Source of the DNA: Clostridiales bacterium
GTDB taxonomy: Bacteria; Bacillota; Clostridia; Oscillospirales; Acutalibacteraceae
NCBI GenBank assembly: GCA_019422525.1
Contig: JAHZDE010000008.1
Coordinates: forward strand, 62,001-126,000
DNA length: 64,000 nt
Reading direction: 5' to 3'
The notes under the pieces are model-generated. The model saw nothing but the letters and a program-made list of their open reading frames with translations, was not told the origin of the DNA and made no database searches. A program made the position numbers and the translations under genes. Within the stretch, counting starts at the first letter, position 1; every line of letters begins with the position of its first letter. This document shows positions 1 to 7,887 of this stretch, piece by piece.

Positions 1-1
1 T

Positions 2-292
2 AAGCATGTGGCCAGCAGCAACTCTATGCGGATTCCCACAGGCATGATTAACGATGTGTTGGCCCAGGCAGTGGCCAGAGTGCAGCCGCCTACGGATAAG
101 GGCAAGCGGCTCAAGATTTACTATATGACCCAGGCCTCCACCCGTCCGCCCACATTTGTGTGCTTTGTCAATTCGGCAGAGCTGTTCCACTTCTCGTATC
201 AGCGGTATCTGGAAAACCGTATCCGCGAGACCTTCGGCATGGAAGGTACCCCCATCCGATTTATCATCCGGGAGCGGGGAGATAAGAACTAA
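2..292 (+). CDS. der: GTPase Der (EngA), C-terminal fragment
   Basis: This is the last ~96 codons of the ribosome-assembly GTPase Der, which acts on the 50S subunit. The visible part is the C-terminal KH-like domain: it contains NSMRIPTG, a basic PTDKGKRLKIYYMTQ segment, PPTFVCFVN and the family's closing GTPIRFIIRER. The two G domains lie upstream of the window. The reading frame is open from base 2 (AAG CAT before the GTG at 8), so the GTG is internal and not a start. It is followed 76 bases later by plsY, a der-plsY order common in Firmicutes. Confidence 0.95.
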   Translation, partial: KHVASSNSMRIPTGMINDVLAQAVARVQPPTDKGKRLKIYYMTQASTRPPTFVCFVNSAELFHFSYQRYLENRIRETFGMEGTPIRFIIRERGDKN

Positions 293-368
293 AAAACGAA
301 TATAGCTTCCGCTTGAAAAATTGTCCCCTCAGCAGTCCGCTATTATATTATTGAAGGAGAGATTGACC

Positions 369-1094
369 ATGGATTTCAGTCATTTTGCAGACTTCATCCT
401 GCCGGGAATCGGCGCAGGGGTCATCGCGTATCTTTTGGGAAGCCTGAGCTTCTCGATTATCCTCACCCGTATTTTTAAAAACCACGAGGACATCCGTTCC
501 TATGGCAGCGGTAATGCCGGCGCTACCAATGTGCTGCGCTCGGTGGGCAAAAAAGCCGCCGCCCTTACTTTCTTACTGGACTTCCTCAAGTGTGTGGTGG
601 CCGTGATTATCGGCAAGCTGATTTTCGGCTATGTGGCCACTCAGGTTGGCGTGGGGGATACGGCGGTTCAATATGGCGCATACATCGCGGGCTTTGCCTG
701 CCTGCTGGGACATGTGTTCCCGGTATACTTTGGGTTCCGGGGCGGAAAAGGCGTTGTCACCAGCGCCGCTATGATGGCCCTCATCGACTGGCGCGTGTTC
801 ATTATCGTGCTGCTTACCTTTATTATCACCTTTGCCTTGAAAAAGATTGTGTCTCTGGGCTCGGTGATGGGGGCCTGTGTGTATCCGGTGGCAACCTTCC
901 TGATTACCTTCTTCCTGGACTACAAAATGCAGTTCCTTTCGATGGTGACCAGTGCAAACCTTACTTATGTGGTCATTTCCACTGTGCTGTCGCTGCTGAT
1001 TAGCCTGACAGTGATTATTCTCCACCGTGCCAACATCAAGCGGCTGCTGGCCGGGGAAGAAAAGCAGATTTCCTTTAGCGGACCGAAAGCATAA
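369..1094 (+). CDS. plsY: Acyl-phosphate glycerol-3-phosphate acyltransferase PlsY
   Basis: Integral membrane enzyme that transfers an acyl group from acyl-phosphate to glycerol-3-phosphate, the first step of phospholipid synthesis in most Gram-positives. The 241-residue product has the family signatures: SGNAGATNVLR near the N-terminus, HVFPVYFGFRGGKGV in the middle, and about six hydrophobic helices. I chose ATG 369 because AAGGAGAG lies just upstream (353-360) and the protein then begins at the usual length. A TTG at 321 in the same frame has no ribosome site. gpsA, which often follows plsY, is absent; a regulator on the opposite strand comes next. Confidence 0.95.
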   Translation: MDFSHFADFILPGIGAGVIAYLLGSLSFSIILTRIFKNHEDIRSYGSGNAGATNVLRSVGKKAAALTFLLDFLKCVVAVIIGKLIFGYVATQVGVGDTAVQYGAYIAGFACLLGHVFPVYFGFRGGKGVVTSAAMMALIDWRVFIIVLLTFIITFALKKIVSLGSVMGACVYPVATFLITFFLDYKMQFLSMVTSANLTYVVISTVLSLLISLTVIILHRANIKRLLAGEEKQISFSGPKA

Positions 1095-1114
1095 AAAATA
1101 AAATCTAAAAACGC

Positions 1115-1156
1115 AAAGCGCCGGAAACGGGAGAAAATTCCCGCCCGGCGCTTTTT
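1115..1156 (+). terminator. Rho-independent terminator after plsY
   Basis: AAAGCGCCGG pairs with CCGGCGCTTT, with an inner CGGGA/TCCCG extension, and is followed by a T-run. It ends the der-plsY transcript. It could also stop the convergent Crp/Fnr gene, but the T-run is on the plus strand. Confidence 0.85.
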
Positions 1157-1194
1157 GTTGTGGACATTTCTAAATCCTTTTTTGCAAGTGTAGG

Positions 1195-1854
1195 TTAAAA
1201 TTCCAGCTTTATTTCAAATTCGTTTTTATGGTAATCGAGTAACCCCTCTTTTTTCATTTTTCCCAGCTCTTTTGACAAAGCGCTTCTATCCAGATTCAAA
1301 TAGTCTGCAAGCTGCTGGCGGTCGAAGGGGATTTTGATTTTTCGGCTGCCCTGAATTAAAACCTGATAGGAAAAATAGGAGAGCAGCCGTCCCCGTATGG
1401 TTTTGGGGGAAGTGTGGAGCGTGCGTCTGGAAAACTGCAAATTTTTCTTGGCGCTGATCCTCACCAGGTTTTGAATCACCAGGTTTTGGCTTTTACAGGA
1501 GATGCAGGGCGTGAAGAGTTTGGGGACATTGATAAACAGAATCTCCGAATCCTCATTGGCCACCACGTCAATCATCATGGCTTCCCCCGGAACGCAGGCA
1601 TACGCTTCGGCAAACACATCACCGGAACTCACCATGCCAAGAATACTCTTGTTTCCCCAAATGTCGTTGTGCTCCATTTGGACGCTGCCGGAAATGACCA
1701 TTCCGATGTCGGTAATCAAACTGCCTTCGCGGATAATGATGTCACCTTTTTGATACTGTGCGGTTTTAAAATCCAGATGGCTGGCCATGACGCTGATATC
1801 TTCTTCCGGGCATCCCCAAAAAAGGGCGGTTTTGGAAATAAAATGAACATTCAT
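1195..1854 (-). CDS. Crp/Fnr-family transcriptional regulator next to hcp
   Basis: 219-residue regulator with an N-terminal cyclic-nucleotide-binding-type beta barrel (QKGDIIIREGS, MVISGSVQ, GDVFAEAYAC) and a C-terminal winged helix-turn-helix (RQQLADYLNLDRSALSKELG, about residues 180-200). It is transcribed away from the ferredoxin-hcp operon across a 125-base gap that holds two palindromes. Family knowledge: Crp/Fnr proteins of the HcpR/DNR type often sit beside hcp and activate it under nitrite or NO stress. The cysteine-rich part (CISCKSQN, about 119-125) could bind a cofactor, but no classic Fnr four-cysteine pattern is visible. The specific signal is not known. Confidence 0.85.
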   Translation of the reverse strand: MNVHFISKTALFWGCPEEDISVMASHLDFKTAQYQKGDIIIREGSLITDIGMVISGSVQMEHNDIWGNKSILGMVSSGDVFAEAYACVPGEAMMIDVVANEDSEILFINVPKLFTPCISCKSQNLVIQNLVRISAKKNLQFSRRTLHTSPKTIRGRLLSYFSYQVLIQGSRKIKIPFDRQQLADYLNLDRSALSKELGKMKKEGLLDYHKNEFEIKLEF

Positions 1855-1869
1855 AAAAACCTCATTTTC

Positions 1870-1883
1870 GTGGTTATAACCAC
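1870..1883. promoter_or_regulatory. Perfect 14-bp palindrome, likely Crp/Fnr operator
   Basis: GTGGTTATAACCAC is a perfect inverted repeat in the gap between the divergent regulator and the ferredoxin-hcp operon. With a -10 element TATACT at 1906-1911, the expected start site is about 1918, which puts the palindrome centre (1876.5) at about -41.5. That is the class II activator position for Crp/Fnr proteins. No good -35 box is visible, as expected for an activator-dependent promoter. It also lies ~16 bases from the regulator's own start codon. Confidence 0.6.
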
Positions 1884-1896
1884 ATACTTTTTCAAA

Positions 1897-1913
1897 ACAG
1901 TATAGTATACTGT
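1897..1913 (+). promoter_or_regulatory. 17-bp inverted repeat containing the -10 box of the hcp operon
   Basis: ACAGTATA-G-TATACTGT is a perfect inverted repeat around one central base. It contains TATACT (1906-1911), the best -10 candidate for the ferredoxin-hcp operon. A second protein binding here would block the promoter, so it may be a repressor site. The role is inferred. Confidence 0.45.
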
Positions 1914-1979
1914 AGGCACAAAGTCAATAGCGGCTGGCAACAGGCCGCATAAATGATGGATGCAAGAGGAATTATGAGT

Positions 1980-2693
1980 ATGAAAAGAAAAATTATTAAA
2001 ATCGATGAAGAAAAGTGCAACGGCTGCGGCGCTTGCGCCAATGCCTGCCATGAAGGCGCTATTGAAATGGTAAACGGGAAGGCCAAGCTGACTCGCGAGG
2101 ATTACTGCGACGGGTTGGGGGATTGCCTGCCGGCCTGTCCCACCAATGCCATCACCTTTGAAGAGCGGGAAGCTCCTGCTTATGACGAGGCCGCTGTGAT
2201 GGCAGCCAAGGCGAAAAAAAGCCAGCAGCAGGGAGGAGCTGCCCCAATTCATGCCGGATGTCCGGGTATGCAGATGCGTCAAATGGCGCACACTGAAAAC
2301 GACCAGGTCCCGGCTGCACCGGCAGTTACCTCTCAGCTGGGGCAGTGGCCGTGCCAGATTAAGCTGGTACCCGTCAACGCGCCTTATTTTAACGGTGCAA
2401 AGCTGCTGGTTGCCGCCGATTGCACCGCCTATGCTTACGCTAACATTCACCGGGATTTCATGAAGGGCAAAATTACGCTGGTCGGCTGCCCCAAACTGGA
2501 CTCGGTTGACTACAGCGAAAAGCTGACGGAGATTATCCGAAACAACGACATTCAAAGTGTGACCATCCTTCGCATGGAGGTTCCCTGCTGCGGAGGTCTG
2601 GAGATGGCTGCCAAGAAAGCCTTGCAGCAAAGCGGAAAGTTTATTCCGTGGAATGTGGTCACCATCTCGATTGAGGGAAAAATTTTAGAGTAA
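1980..2693 (+). CDS. 4Fe-4S ferredoxin-type protein of the hcp operon
   Basis: About 237 residues. The N-terminus has two ferredoxin-like cysteine clusters, CNGCGACANAC and a modified CDGLGDCLPACP, so it probably carries two iron-sulfur centres. The C-terminal ~150 residues include a further CGG motif (PCCGGLEMAAKK) and have no clear family beyond proteins found beside hcp. It is likely the electron donor to Hcp, whose gene follows after 33 bases. ATG 1980 is chosen because AGAGGA (1965-1970) is then at normal spacing; ATG 1974 is only 3 bases from it, but is possible. Confidence 0.85.
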   Translation: MKRKIIKIDEEKCNGCGACANACHEGAIEMVNGKAKLTREDYCDGLGDCLPACPTNAITFEEREAPAYDEAAVMAAKAKKSQQQGGAAPIHAGCPGMQMRQMAHTENDQVPAAPAVTSQLGQWPCQIKLVPVNAPYFNGAKLLVAADCTAYAYANIHRDFMKGKITLVGCPKLDSVDYSEKLTEIIRNNDIQSVTILRMEVPCCGGLEMAAKKALQQSGKFIPWNVVTISIEGKILE

Positions 2694-2726
2694 ATTGCAG
2701 CTATTCTGTTACAAGGAGATGTTACA

Positions 2727-4319
2727 ATGGAGAATCAGATGTTTTGTTTTCAGTGTGAGCAAACAGCCGGATGCACCGGATGTGTGGGAAGAGCGGGCGT
2801 CTGCGGCAAAAGTGCCGATGTGGCGAATCTTCAGGACCAATTGACCGGCGCCTTGATTGGCCTTGCCCATGCTGCCGACACCAACCCGCCGGCGGAATCT
2901 ACCCATCGAGTGGTGATTGAGGGGCTGTTCACGACCCTTACCAATGTGAATTTTAACGAGGAGACCGTTCTTAAAAAAATCGAAGCAGTTCACCGGGAAA
3001 AGGCTGCTTTAACGCCCGGCTGCTGTGGCTGTGCTTCTCCCTGTGGCAGAACGGAAGATTATGATATGGAAAAGCTTTGGGGAGACAACGAGGACATCCG
3101 TTCCCTGAAGTCCCTGATTCTCTTCGGTATGAAGGGGATGGCGGCTTATGCTTATCACGCCATGGTACTGGGGTATTCGGACGAAGAAGTGAACCGTTTC
3201 TTCTATGAGGGGCTGTTTGCAGTCGGGGAAGACCTGAACATGGAACAGCTTCTGCCTATCGTGATGAAGCTGGGCGAAGTCAATCTCAAGTGCATGGCGC
3301 TGCTGGACAAAGCCAATACCGAAACCTATGGGAACCCTGCGCCCACCGCGGTGCCGCTTACGGTAGAGCCGGGCCCCTTTATCGTGATTTCCGGCCATGA
3401 CCTGCGGGACCTCCAGCTGCTGTTGGAGCAGACCGAAGGCAAGGGCATCAACATTTATACCCACGGCGAAATGCTCCCCGCCCATGCGTATCCCCAGCTC
3501 AAGAAGTATTCCCATCTGAAAGGCCATTTTGGCACAGCTTGGCAGAACCAGCAGAAGGAATTCGCCAACCTGCCTGCACCGGTCCTCTTTACCACCAACT
3601 GCCTGATGCCCCCCAAGAGCAGCTATGCTGACCGGGTATTTACCACCGAAGTGGTTTCCTTCCCCGGCCTTACCCACATTGGGGAGGACAAGGACTTTAC
3701 GCCGGTGATTGAAAAGGCTCTGGCCCTTGGCGGATATGCAGAGCCGCAGCATTTTACCGGTATTAACGGAGGTACTGCCGTTACCACCGGATTCGGCCAT
3801 CATGCGGTGCTCTCTGTGGCGGATACCGTGGTGGAAGCGGTGAAGTCCGGCGCTCTCAAACACATTTTCCTGGTGGGAGGCTGTGACGGCGCCCGCACCG
3901 GCCGGAACTATTACACCGAGTTCGTCAAGCAGACCCCCGCTGATACGGCAGTGCTGACCTTGGCCTGCGGCAAGTTCCGCTTTAACGACATGGAGCTTGG
4001 CACCATTGGCGGCCTTCCCAGAATCATGGATATGGGACAGTGCAACGATGCCTACAGCGCCATCAAAGTGGCGGTGGCCCTGGCAGAAGCCTTTGGCTGC
4101 GGCGTGAACGACCTGCCTTTGACTTTGGTGCTGTCCTGGTATGAGCAGAAGGCGGTTTGTATCCTGCTGACCTTGCTCCACCTGGGCATCAAGAACATCT
4201 ATCTTGGACCCACGCTGCCCGCTTTCCTTTCCCCCAATGTGCTGGACTATTTGGTGAAGAATTTCGATATTCACCCGATTTCCACCCCCGAGCAGGATTT
4301 GAAAGCCATTTTGGGTTAA
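2727..4319 (+). CDS. hcp: Hybrid cluster protein / hydroxylamine reductase
   Basis: 530-residue cytoplasmic iron-sulfur protein. The N-terminal CFQCEQTAG...GVCGK gives a C-x2-C-x8-C-x6-C cluster site. The C-terminal half shows the conserved FTTNCLMPP, THIGEDKDFTPVI, GGCDGAR and LTLACGKFRFN segments that surround the 4Fe-2S-2O hybrid cluster. Known activities of the family are hydroxylamine reduction, NO reductase and S-nitrosylase activity under anaerobic nitrosative stress. An extra cysteine (C16) sits inside the N-terminal motif. A ribosome site AAGGAGAT lies 11 bases upstream. It is the second gene of the ferredoxin-hcp-HD-cupin operon. Confidence 0.96.
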   Translation: MENQMFCFQCEQTAGCTGCVGRAGVCGKSADVANLQDQLTGALIGLAHAADTNPPAESTHRVVIEGLFTTLTNVNFNEETVLKKIEAVHREKAALTPGCCGCASPCGRTEDYDMEKLWGDNEDIRSLKSLILFGMKGMAAYAYHAMVLGYSDEEVNRFFYEGLFAVGEDLNMEQLLPIVMKLGEVNLKCMALLDKANTETYGNPAPTAVPLTVEPGPFIVISGHDLRDLQLLLEQTEGKGINIYTHGEMLPAHAYPQLKKYSHLKGHFGTAWQNQQKEFANLPAPVLFTTNCLMPPKSSYADRVFTTEVVSFPGLTHIGEDKDFTPVIEKALALGGYAEPQHFTGINGGTAVTTGFGHHAVLSVADTVVEAVKSGALKHIFLVGGCDGARTGRNYYTEFVKQTPADTAVLTLACGKFRFNDMELGTIGGLPRIMDMGQCNDAYSAIKVAVALAEAFGCGVNDLPLTLVLSWYEQKAVCILLTLLHLGIKNIYLGPTLPAFLSPNVLDYLVKNFDIHPISTPEQDLKAILG

Positions 4320-4337
4320 TGCGTAGAGGTGGCTCCT

Positions 4338-4823
4338 ATGCACAATGAACTGTTCATGGAGATGGTCCGCTACTACAGCGGGTCTCCAAAACAAATTCAA
4401 CATTTTACAAAAGTGTATGCCTATGCCAAGCTGATAGCCGAACTGGAAAAGCTGCCGGCGGACGAATTGTTTATTTTGGAAGCGGCTGCTATGGTCCATG
4501 ACATCGGCATCAAAGCCAGCAAAGAAAAATATGGCGACTCCGCAGGCCCCCATCAGGAAGAGCTGGGGCCTGCCATTGCCGAAGACATGCTGCACAGGCT
4601 GGGGTACCGGCCGGAGGTCATCAGCCGGGTCAGTTATCTGGTGGGACATCACCACACGTACCATGACATAGACGGGCTTGATTATCAAATTCTGGTGGAA
4701 GCGGATTTTCTGGTCAATCTTTTTGAGGATGACTGTCAGAAGGACGCTGTGAGACAAGCCTATGAGAAGATTTTCAAAACGGATGCAGGCAAAAAGATTT
4801 GTGCAGCTATGTTTGCCATTTGA
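4338..4823 (+). CDS. HD-domain hydrolase-like protein
   Basis: 161 residues. The HD signature is complete: H at QHFTKVYAYA, the HD pair in AAAMVHDIGIKAS, HH in VGHHHTYHDI and a later D in LVEADFLVN. This pattern binds a metal in phosphohydrolases of nucleotides or phosphoesters; the substrate is unknown. It starts 18 bases after hcp with AGAGG at 4325-4329 and precedes a cupin, so it belongs to the hcp operon. Confidence 0.85.
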   Translation: MHNELFMEMVRYYSGSPKQIQHFTKVYAYAKLIAELEKLPADELFILEAAAMVHDIGIKASKEKYGDSAGPHQEELGPAIAEDMLHRLGYRPEVISRVSYLVGHHHTYHDIDGLDYQILVEADFLVNLFEDDCQKDAVRQAYEKIFKTDAGKKICAAMFAI

Positions 4824-4845
4824 TAAATAAATGGGAGGGACTACC

Positions 4846-5169
4846 ATGTATAAGAATATTGAAAAGCAGGTAAGCTTACAGCTGAAAAACCTGGTCGAAT
4901 ATCAAAAGGGACAGGTTGTCAGCAAAACGCTGGTACAGAACGAAGCGGTCAGCATGACGATTTTCTCCTTTGACAAGGGCGAAGAAATCTCCACCCATGC
5001 AGCCGGCGGAGACGCCATGGTCACCGTGTTGGAAGGCACCGGCCGGTTTACCGTTGGCGGCGAAGTGTTTATTTTGAACGAGGGCGACACGCTTATTATG
5101 CCCAAAGATGTGCCCCATGCTGTGTATGGCGAAGAGCAGTTCAAAATGCAGCTCATCGTTTCTTTCTAA
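4846..5169 (+). CDS. Small cupin-domain protein
   Basis: 107-residue single-domain cupin. It shows the two conserved motifs of the beta barrel: STHAAGGDAMVTVLEGTGRF (metal-binding motif 1, here with one His instead of two) and DTLIMPKDVPHAVYG (motif 2). ATG 4846 follows GGGAGG; an in-frame ATG at 4831 lies before that site and is unlikely. It closes the hcp operon and is followed by a terminator. Function is not known, though such cupins often accompany stress operons in Clostridia. Confidence 0.85.
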   Translation: MYKNIEKQVSLQLKNLVEYQKGQVVSKTLVQNEAVSMTIFSFDKGEEISTHAAGGDAMVTVLEGTGRFTVGGEVFILNEGDTLIMPKDVPHAVYGEEQFKMQLIVSF

Positions 5170-5191
5170 AATCTACCCAGTCAGTTAAAGA

Positions 5192-5236
5192 AAAAGGCTC
5201 CCAGCGACAAGTTTCCAATCGCTGCGGGGTCTTTTT
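5192..5236 (+). terminator. Terminator of the hcp operon
   Basis: CAGCGA (5202-5207) pairs with TCGCTG (5219-5224), extended by GGCTC/GGGTC-type pairs, followed by CTTTTT. It lies directly after the cupin gene. Confidence 0.7.
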
Positions 5237-5270
5237 CCAGTTTTCAAACAAAACCATGATTGGTTTGTGA

Positions 5271-5276
5271 TATAAT
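5271..5276 (+). promoter_or_regulatory. Likely -10 box upstream of the TetR operon
   Basis: TATAAT follows an imperfect inverted repeat (ACAAAACCA near 5249, TGGTTTGT near 5261-5268). The -35 is weak. The inverted repeat could be the operator of the TetR-family protein encoded third in this operon. This is an inference from position only. Confidence 0.35.
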
Positions 5277-5402
5277 ACCAGTGTGTGAAGATCGAGATAA
5301 CGGTTCGGTTTCCTTTAATTCAACATAAACCGCCATCGGTGTTGTTCCGCCGTCCTCCTGATTTTGATAAGATAGAGCCATCAAATCAAGGAGGTAATAA
5401 CC

Positions 5403-5756
5403 ATGAACACCGATAAAATTTATGCAGAACAGCTTGCCAACGAGTACGCGCCGAAAGATCATTCCAAAGTCAAGGCTCTTCGGAAACTGGACGCCAGGGC
5501 AAAACTGCCGGCGACTATCTTTACCTATAGCTTTGGCATATTTTCTTCTCTGGTTGCCGGGACCGGTATGTGCTTGTCTATGGACGTTATCGGAAACGGC
5601 AGCGTGGCCATGCTGGTGCTGGGGGTTATCATTGGCATAATTGGCTTAACCGGTATGGGGATTAACTATCCCGTTTACAAAAAAATGCTGGCAAAAGGAA
5701 AGCAAAAATATGCCTTTGAAATTATGGAGTTAGCAAAAGAAATCAGCGGGGAATAA
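5403..5756 (+). CDS. Small two-helix membrane protein, unknown function
   Basis: 117 residues. A basic, charged N-terminus (~35 residues) precedes two hydrophobic segments, about 37-60 and 68-92, and a short cytoplasmic tail. AAGGAGGT (5388-5395) marks the start. It is the first gene of a three-gene operon with a second membrane protein and a TetR regulator, so it is probably controlled by that regulator. I do not recognise a named family. Confidence 0.75.
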   Translation: MNTDKIYAEQLANEYAPKDHSKVKALRKLDARAKLPATIFTYSFGIFSSLVAGTGMCLSMDVIGNGSVAMLVLGVIIGIIGLTGMGINYPVYKKMLAKGKQKYAFEIMELAKEISGE

Positions 5757-5760
5757 AAGA

Positions 5761-6687
5761 ATGAAAAGAGCAAAGAGGATCATAAGGGAGCTTTTCTATC
5801 CGCCAAAATGGGTTTTATGTGTGGTCCCGGCGGCTTCATTTGCTGCACTTATTTTCATCTTTGCCTGTAAAAGGGAAAATACTGCCGCGGCCTATCCGGT
5901 GTTTTCCTTGTCAGCATACTCTCTGACGATCTTGCTTGCCGCCCTGCCAACTGTGGTAGGGCGGCTCAAGCGGATAAAGTCGAATGTATGGAACCACAGC
6001 AAGCTGATCCAAAAGATAACCTCTACAGCGTTTGGAGCCCGGTATAGGAACGACCCATTATTCCGAAGCAGCGTCAACATTTATCAAGGGATGATTGTCG
6101 GTTCCCTCTATATGCTTTTCTGCTTTTTTAACGCTTTGCAATATGCTTCCCTATGGTTCTTTTCCATGTCAGTTTACTATATGGTACTGTGCATAATGCG
6201 GGCATACCTACTATTGGGGTATCGCCGCAGGGAGGGAAAAGGGTTTCCGTATGAACTTCGATGTTACCGCCGGATCGGGATTATGCTTTTGGTACTCAAT
6301 ATCCCAATGGGCGGAATGATAATCCTGATGGTGCAAACCCCGTCTGGATTTCAGTATCCGGGATATTTGATTTATTTATCTGCGCTATATACCTTTTATA
6401 TGATGGGGCTGTCTATCGTAAACCTTGTCAAATCCCGAAAAATGGGAAGCCCGATCCTGTCCGCTGCCAAAATATTGAATTTTGTATCCGCTATGATGTC
6501 CGTCCTCGGTTTGCAAACCGCCATGATTACACGTTTTTCCGCAAATGGAGAGGAGTACCGAAAAATTATGAACGCCATTACAGGCGGCGCTATATTCTTG
6601 ATTGTGATGGCAACCGCTGCTGTAATGGCAATACGGCCGCCAAAAATCAAAAAGGGGGAGGGGTTCCATGAAAAAATCCGAAAGTAA
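5761..6687 (+). CDS. Polytopic membrane protein, unknown function
   Basis: 308 residues with about seven hydrophobic segments: residues ~18-36, 42-62, 115-150, 170-190, 200-220, 240-258 and 280-298. It starts 4 bases after the previous gene and overlaps the next by 20 bases, so the three genes are translated together. No transporter motif is evident. A regulatory partner or target of the adjacent TetR protein is the best guess. Confidence 0.75.
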   Translation: MKRAKRIIRELFYPPKWVLCVVPAASFAALIFIFACKRENTAAAYPVFSLSAYSLTILLAALPTVVGRLKRIKSNVWNHSKLIQKITSTAFGARYRNDPLFRSSVNIYQGMIVGSLYMLFCFFNALQYASLWFFSMSVYYMVLCIMRAYLLLGYRRREGKGFPYELRCYRRIGIMLLVLNIPMGGMIILMVQTPSGFQYPGYLIYLSALYTFYMMGLSIVNLVKSRKMGSPILSAAKILNFVSAMMSVLGLQTAMITRFSANGEEYRKIMNAITGGAIFLIVMATAAVMAIRPPKIKKGEGFHEKIRK

Positions 6688-7273
6688 ATACTTCCATACC
6701 GCTCTCCGAATGGATCAAGCCTTTTTGGAACTGTTGGAAAAGAAAGACATGGAGTATATTACCATAAAGGAAATCTGTGAAGCGGCTGGCGTCAACCGCT
6801 CCACCTTCTATCTGCACTATGAAACCATTGGGGATTTGCTGGCAGAAAGTATACAGTACATGAACGACCAGTTTCTCGAACATATGAAGCGAGATGGAGA
6901 GGATTTTATTGGGAAAATCCGGGAATGTCCGTTGGACGAATTATATCTGGTCACACCTGAATATCTGGTACCATACCTAATGTATATCAAGCAAAACAAA
7001 CGGCTGTTCCGAACAGCATTAAAAAATTCAGGTTCTCTTGGGCTTGATAAGACTTATAGCCAGATGATGCGTCATATTTTTATCCCGATTTTAGAACGCT
7101 TTCAAATTGCAGAGCCGGACCGGGAATATATGATGGCTTTTTATGTCCACGGCCTAATGGCGATTGTGCTGGAATGGCTGAAAAAAGATTGCACGGATTC
7201 CATCAGCCATGTTAGCGACGTGATGGAACAATGTGTCATGCGCAGCTGCGGCAAAAAGGGGAAAAGTCAATAA
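6668..7273 (+). CDS. TetR/AcrR-family transcriptional regulator
   Basis: 201 residues. The N-terminal helix-turn-helix is clear (TIKEICEAAGVNRSTFYLHY, about 31-50). The C-terminal ligand domain resembles the DhaS-like TetR_C_8 group common in Firmicutes. It overlaps the membrane-protein gene by 20 bases. TetR proteins usually repress their own operon, here the two membrane proteins; the ligand is unknown. Confidence 0.9.
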   Translation: MKKSESKYFHTALRMDQAFLELLEKKDMEYITIKEICEAAGVNRSTFYLHYETIGDLLAESIQYMNDQFLEHMKRDGEDFIGKIRECPLDELYLVTPEYLVPYLMYIKQNKRLFRTALKNSGSLGLDKTYSQMMRHIFIPILERFQIAEPDREYMMAFYVHGLMAIVLEWLKKDCTDSISHVSDVMEQCVMRSCGKKGKSQ

Positions 7274-7288
7274 AAGCTGGAAAAAAGA

Positions 7289-7321
7289 AAAAGTGACCGA
7301 TATCATATCGATCACTTTTTT
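7289..7321 (+). terminator. Terminator of the TetR operon
   Basis: AAAAAGTGA and CGATAT pair with ATATCG and TCACTTTTT, ending in a T-run. The near-symmetrical A and T runs mean it may also work on the minus strand. Confidence 0.85.
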
Positions 7322-7382
7322 GTCATAGTTGGCCGCTTTTACTGCCAGCTCCGGCGCGGGCGGCAAAGACCGTATAAAATAA

Positions 7383-7415
7383 AAAAGAGTCCGAACGCGA
7401 AATGCGTCCAGACTC
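7383..7415 (-). terminator. Terminator after the initiator tRNA
   Basis: On the minus strand GAGTC..ACGC pairs with GCGT..GACTC followed by TTTTTT. It lies 8 bases beyond the tRNA 3' end. Confidence 0.85.
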
Positions 7416-7422
7416 AGTCTAG

Positions 7423-7499
<77 letters not shown>

Positions 7500-7613
7500 A
7501 TATTTTGTTTCACCGGTAAGGTGCTCATCTATTATACCACACTCTCCGAGAAATGCAAGACCTTTTTTTAAATTTTTCCCAATTTTTTGAATTTTATTTT
7601 TAGCCGACAAACG

Positions 7614-7644
7614 AAAAAGCCCGGAAATCAGCTTCCGGGCTTTC
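7614..7644 (-). terminator. Terminator of the nrdD operon
   Basis: On the minus strand AAAGCCCGGAA pairs with TTCCGGGCTTT and is followed by a T-run. It sits 18 bases after the small nrdD-tail gene. Confidence 0.85.
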
Positions 7645-7661
7645 CTTACATACAATAACGA

Positions 7662-7829
7662 TTACTGGCGGCCGATGGTGTGCTTGACGCGGTCACGCTC
7701 TTCTGCACGCTTAGCGTTATTCCAGCGGTCGGTGGTGCCTACCAGATAGCCGGTGATGCGGCGGATGCGGTCGAATCCTACGCCCTCGCCAATAGCCTTT
7801 TCTTCGTTATGGTTTCTCATCTCAGTCAT
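7662..7829 (-). CDS. Separate glycyl-radical C-terminal piece of anaerobic ribonucleotide reductase
   Basis: 55 residues, too short for most gene finders. FDRIRRITGYLVG followed by RWNNAKRAEERDRVKH matches the very C-terminus of class III NrdD; the E. coli enzyme ends with RRVCGYLG...FNAGKQEEVKRRVKH, where the glycine of GYLG (Gly681) carries the radical. The matching residue here is Gly27. The gene has its own AAGGAGG ribosome site with 7-base spacing and lies 58 bases after the nrdD stop, so the two pieces are made as separate polypeptides from one mRNA. It must dock on NrdD for the enzyme to work. Confidence 0.85.
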   Translation of the reverse strand: MTEMRNHNEEKAIGEGVGFDRIRRITGYLVGTTDRWNNAKRAEERDRVKHTIGRQ

Positions 7830-7887
7830 AGTCGTGTCCTCCTTGAAAAAGTCTTCATTCTATATCAAATTTCATTTTTTATGACGG

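Noticed and set aside
3009..4847. Long minus-strand open frame opposite hcp
   Set aside because: Shadow of hcp codon use; no recognisable protein.
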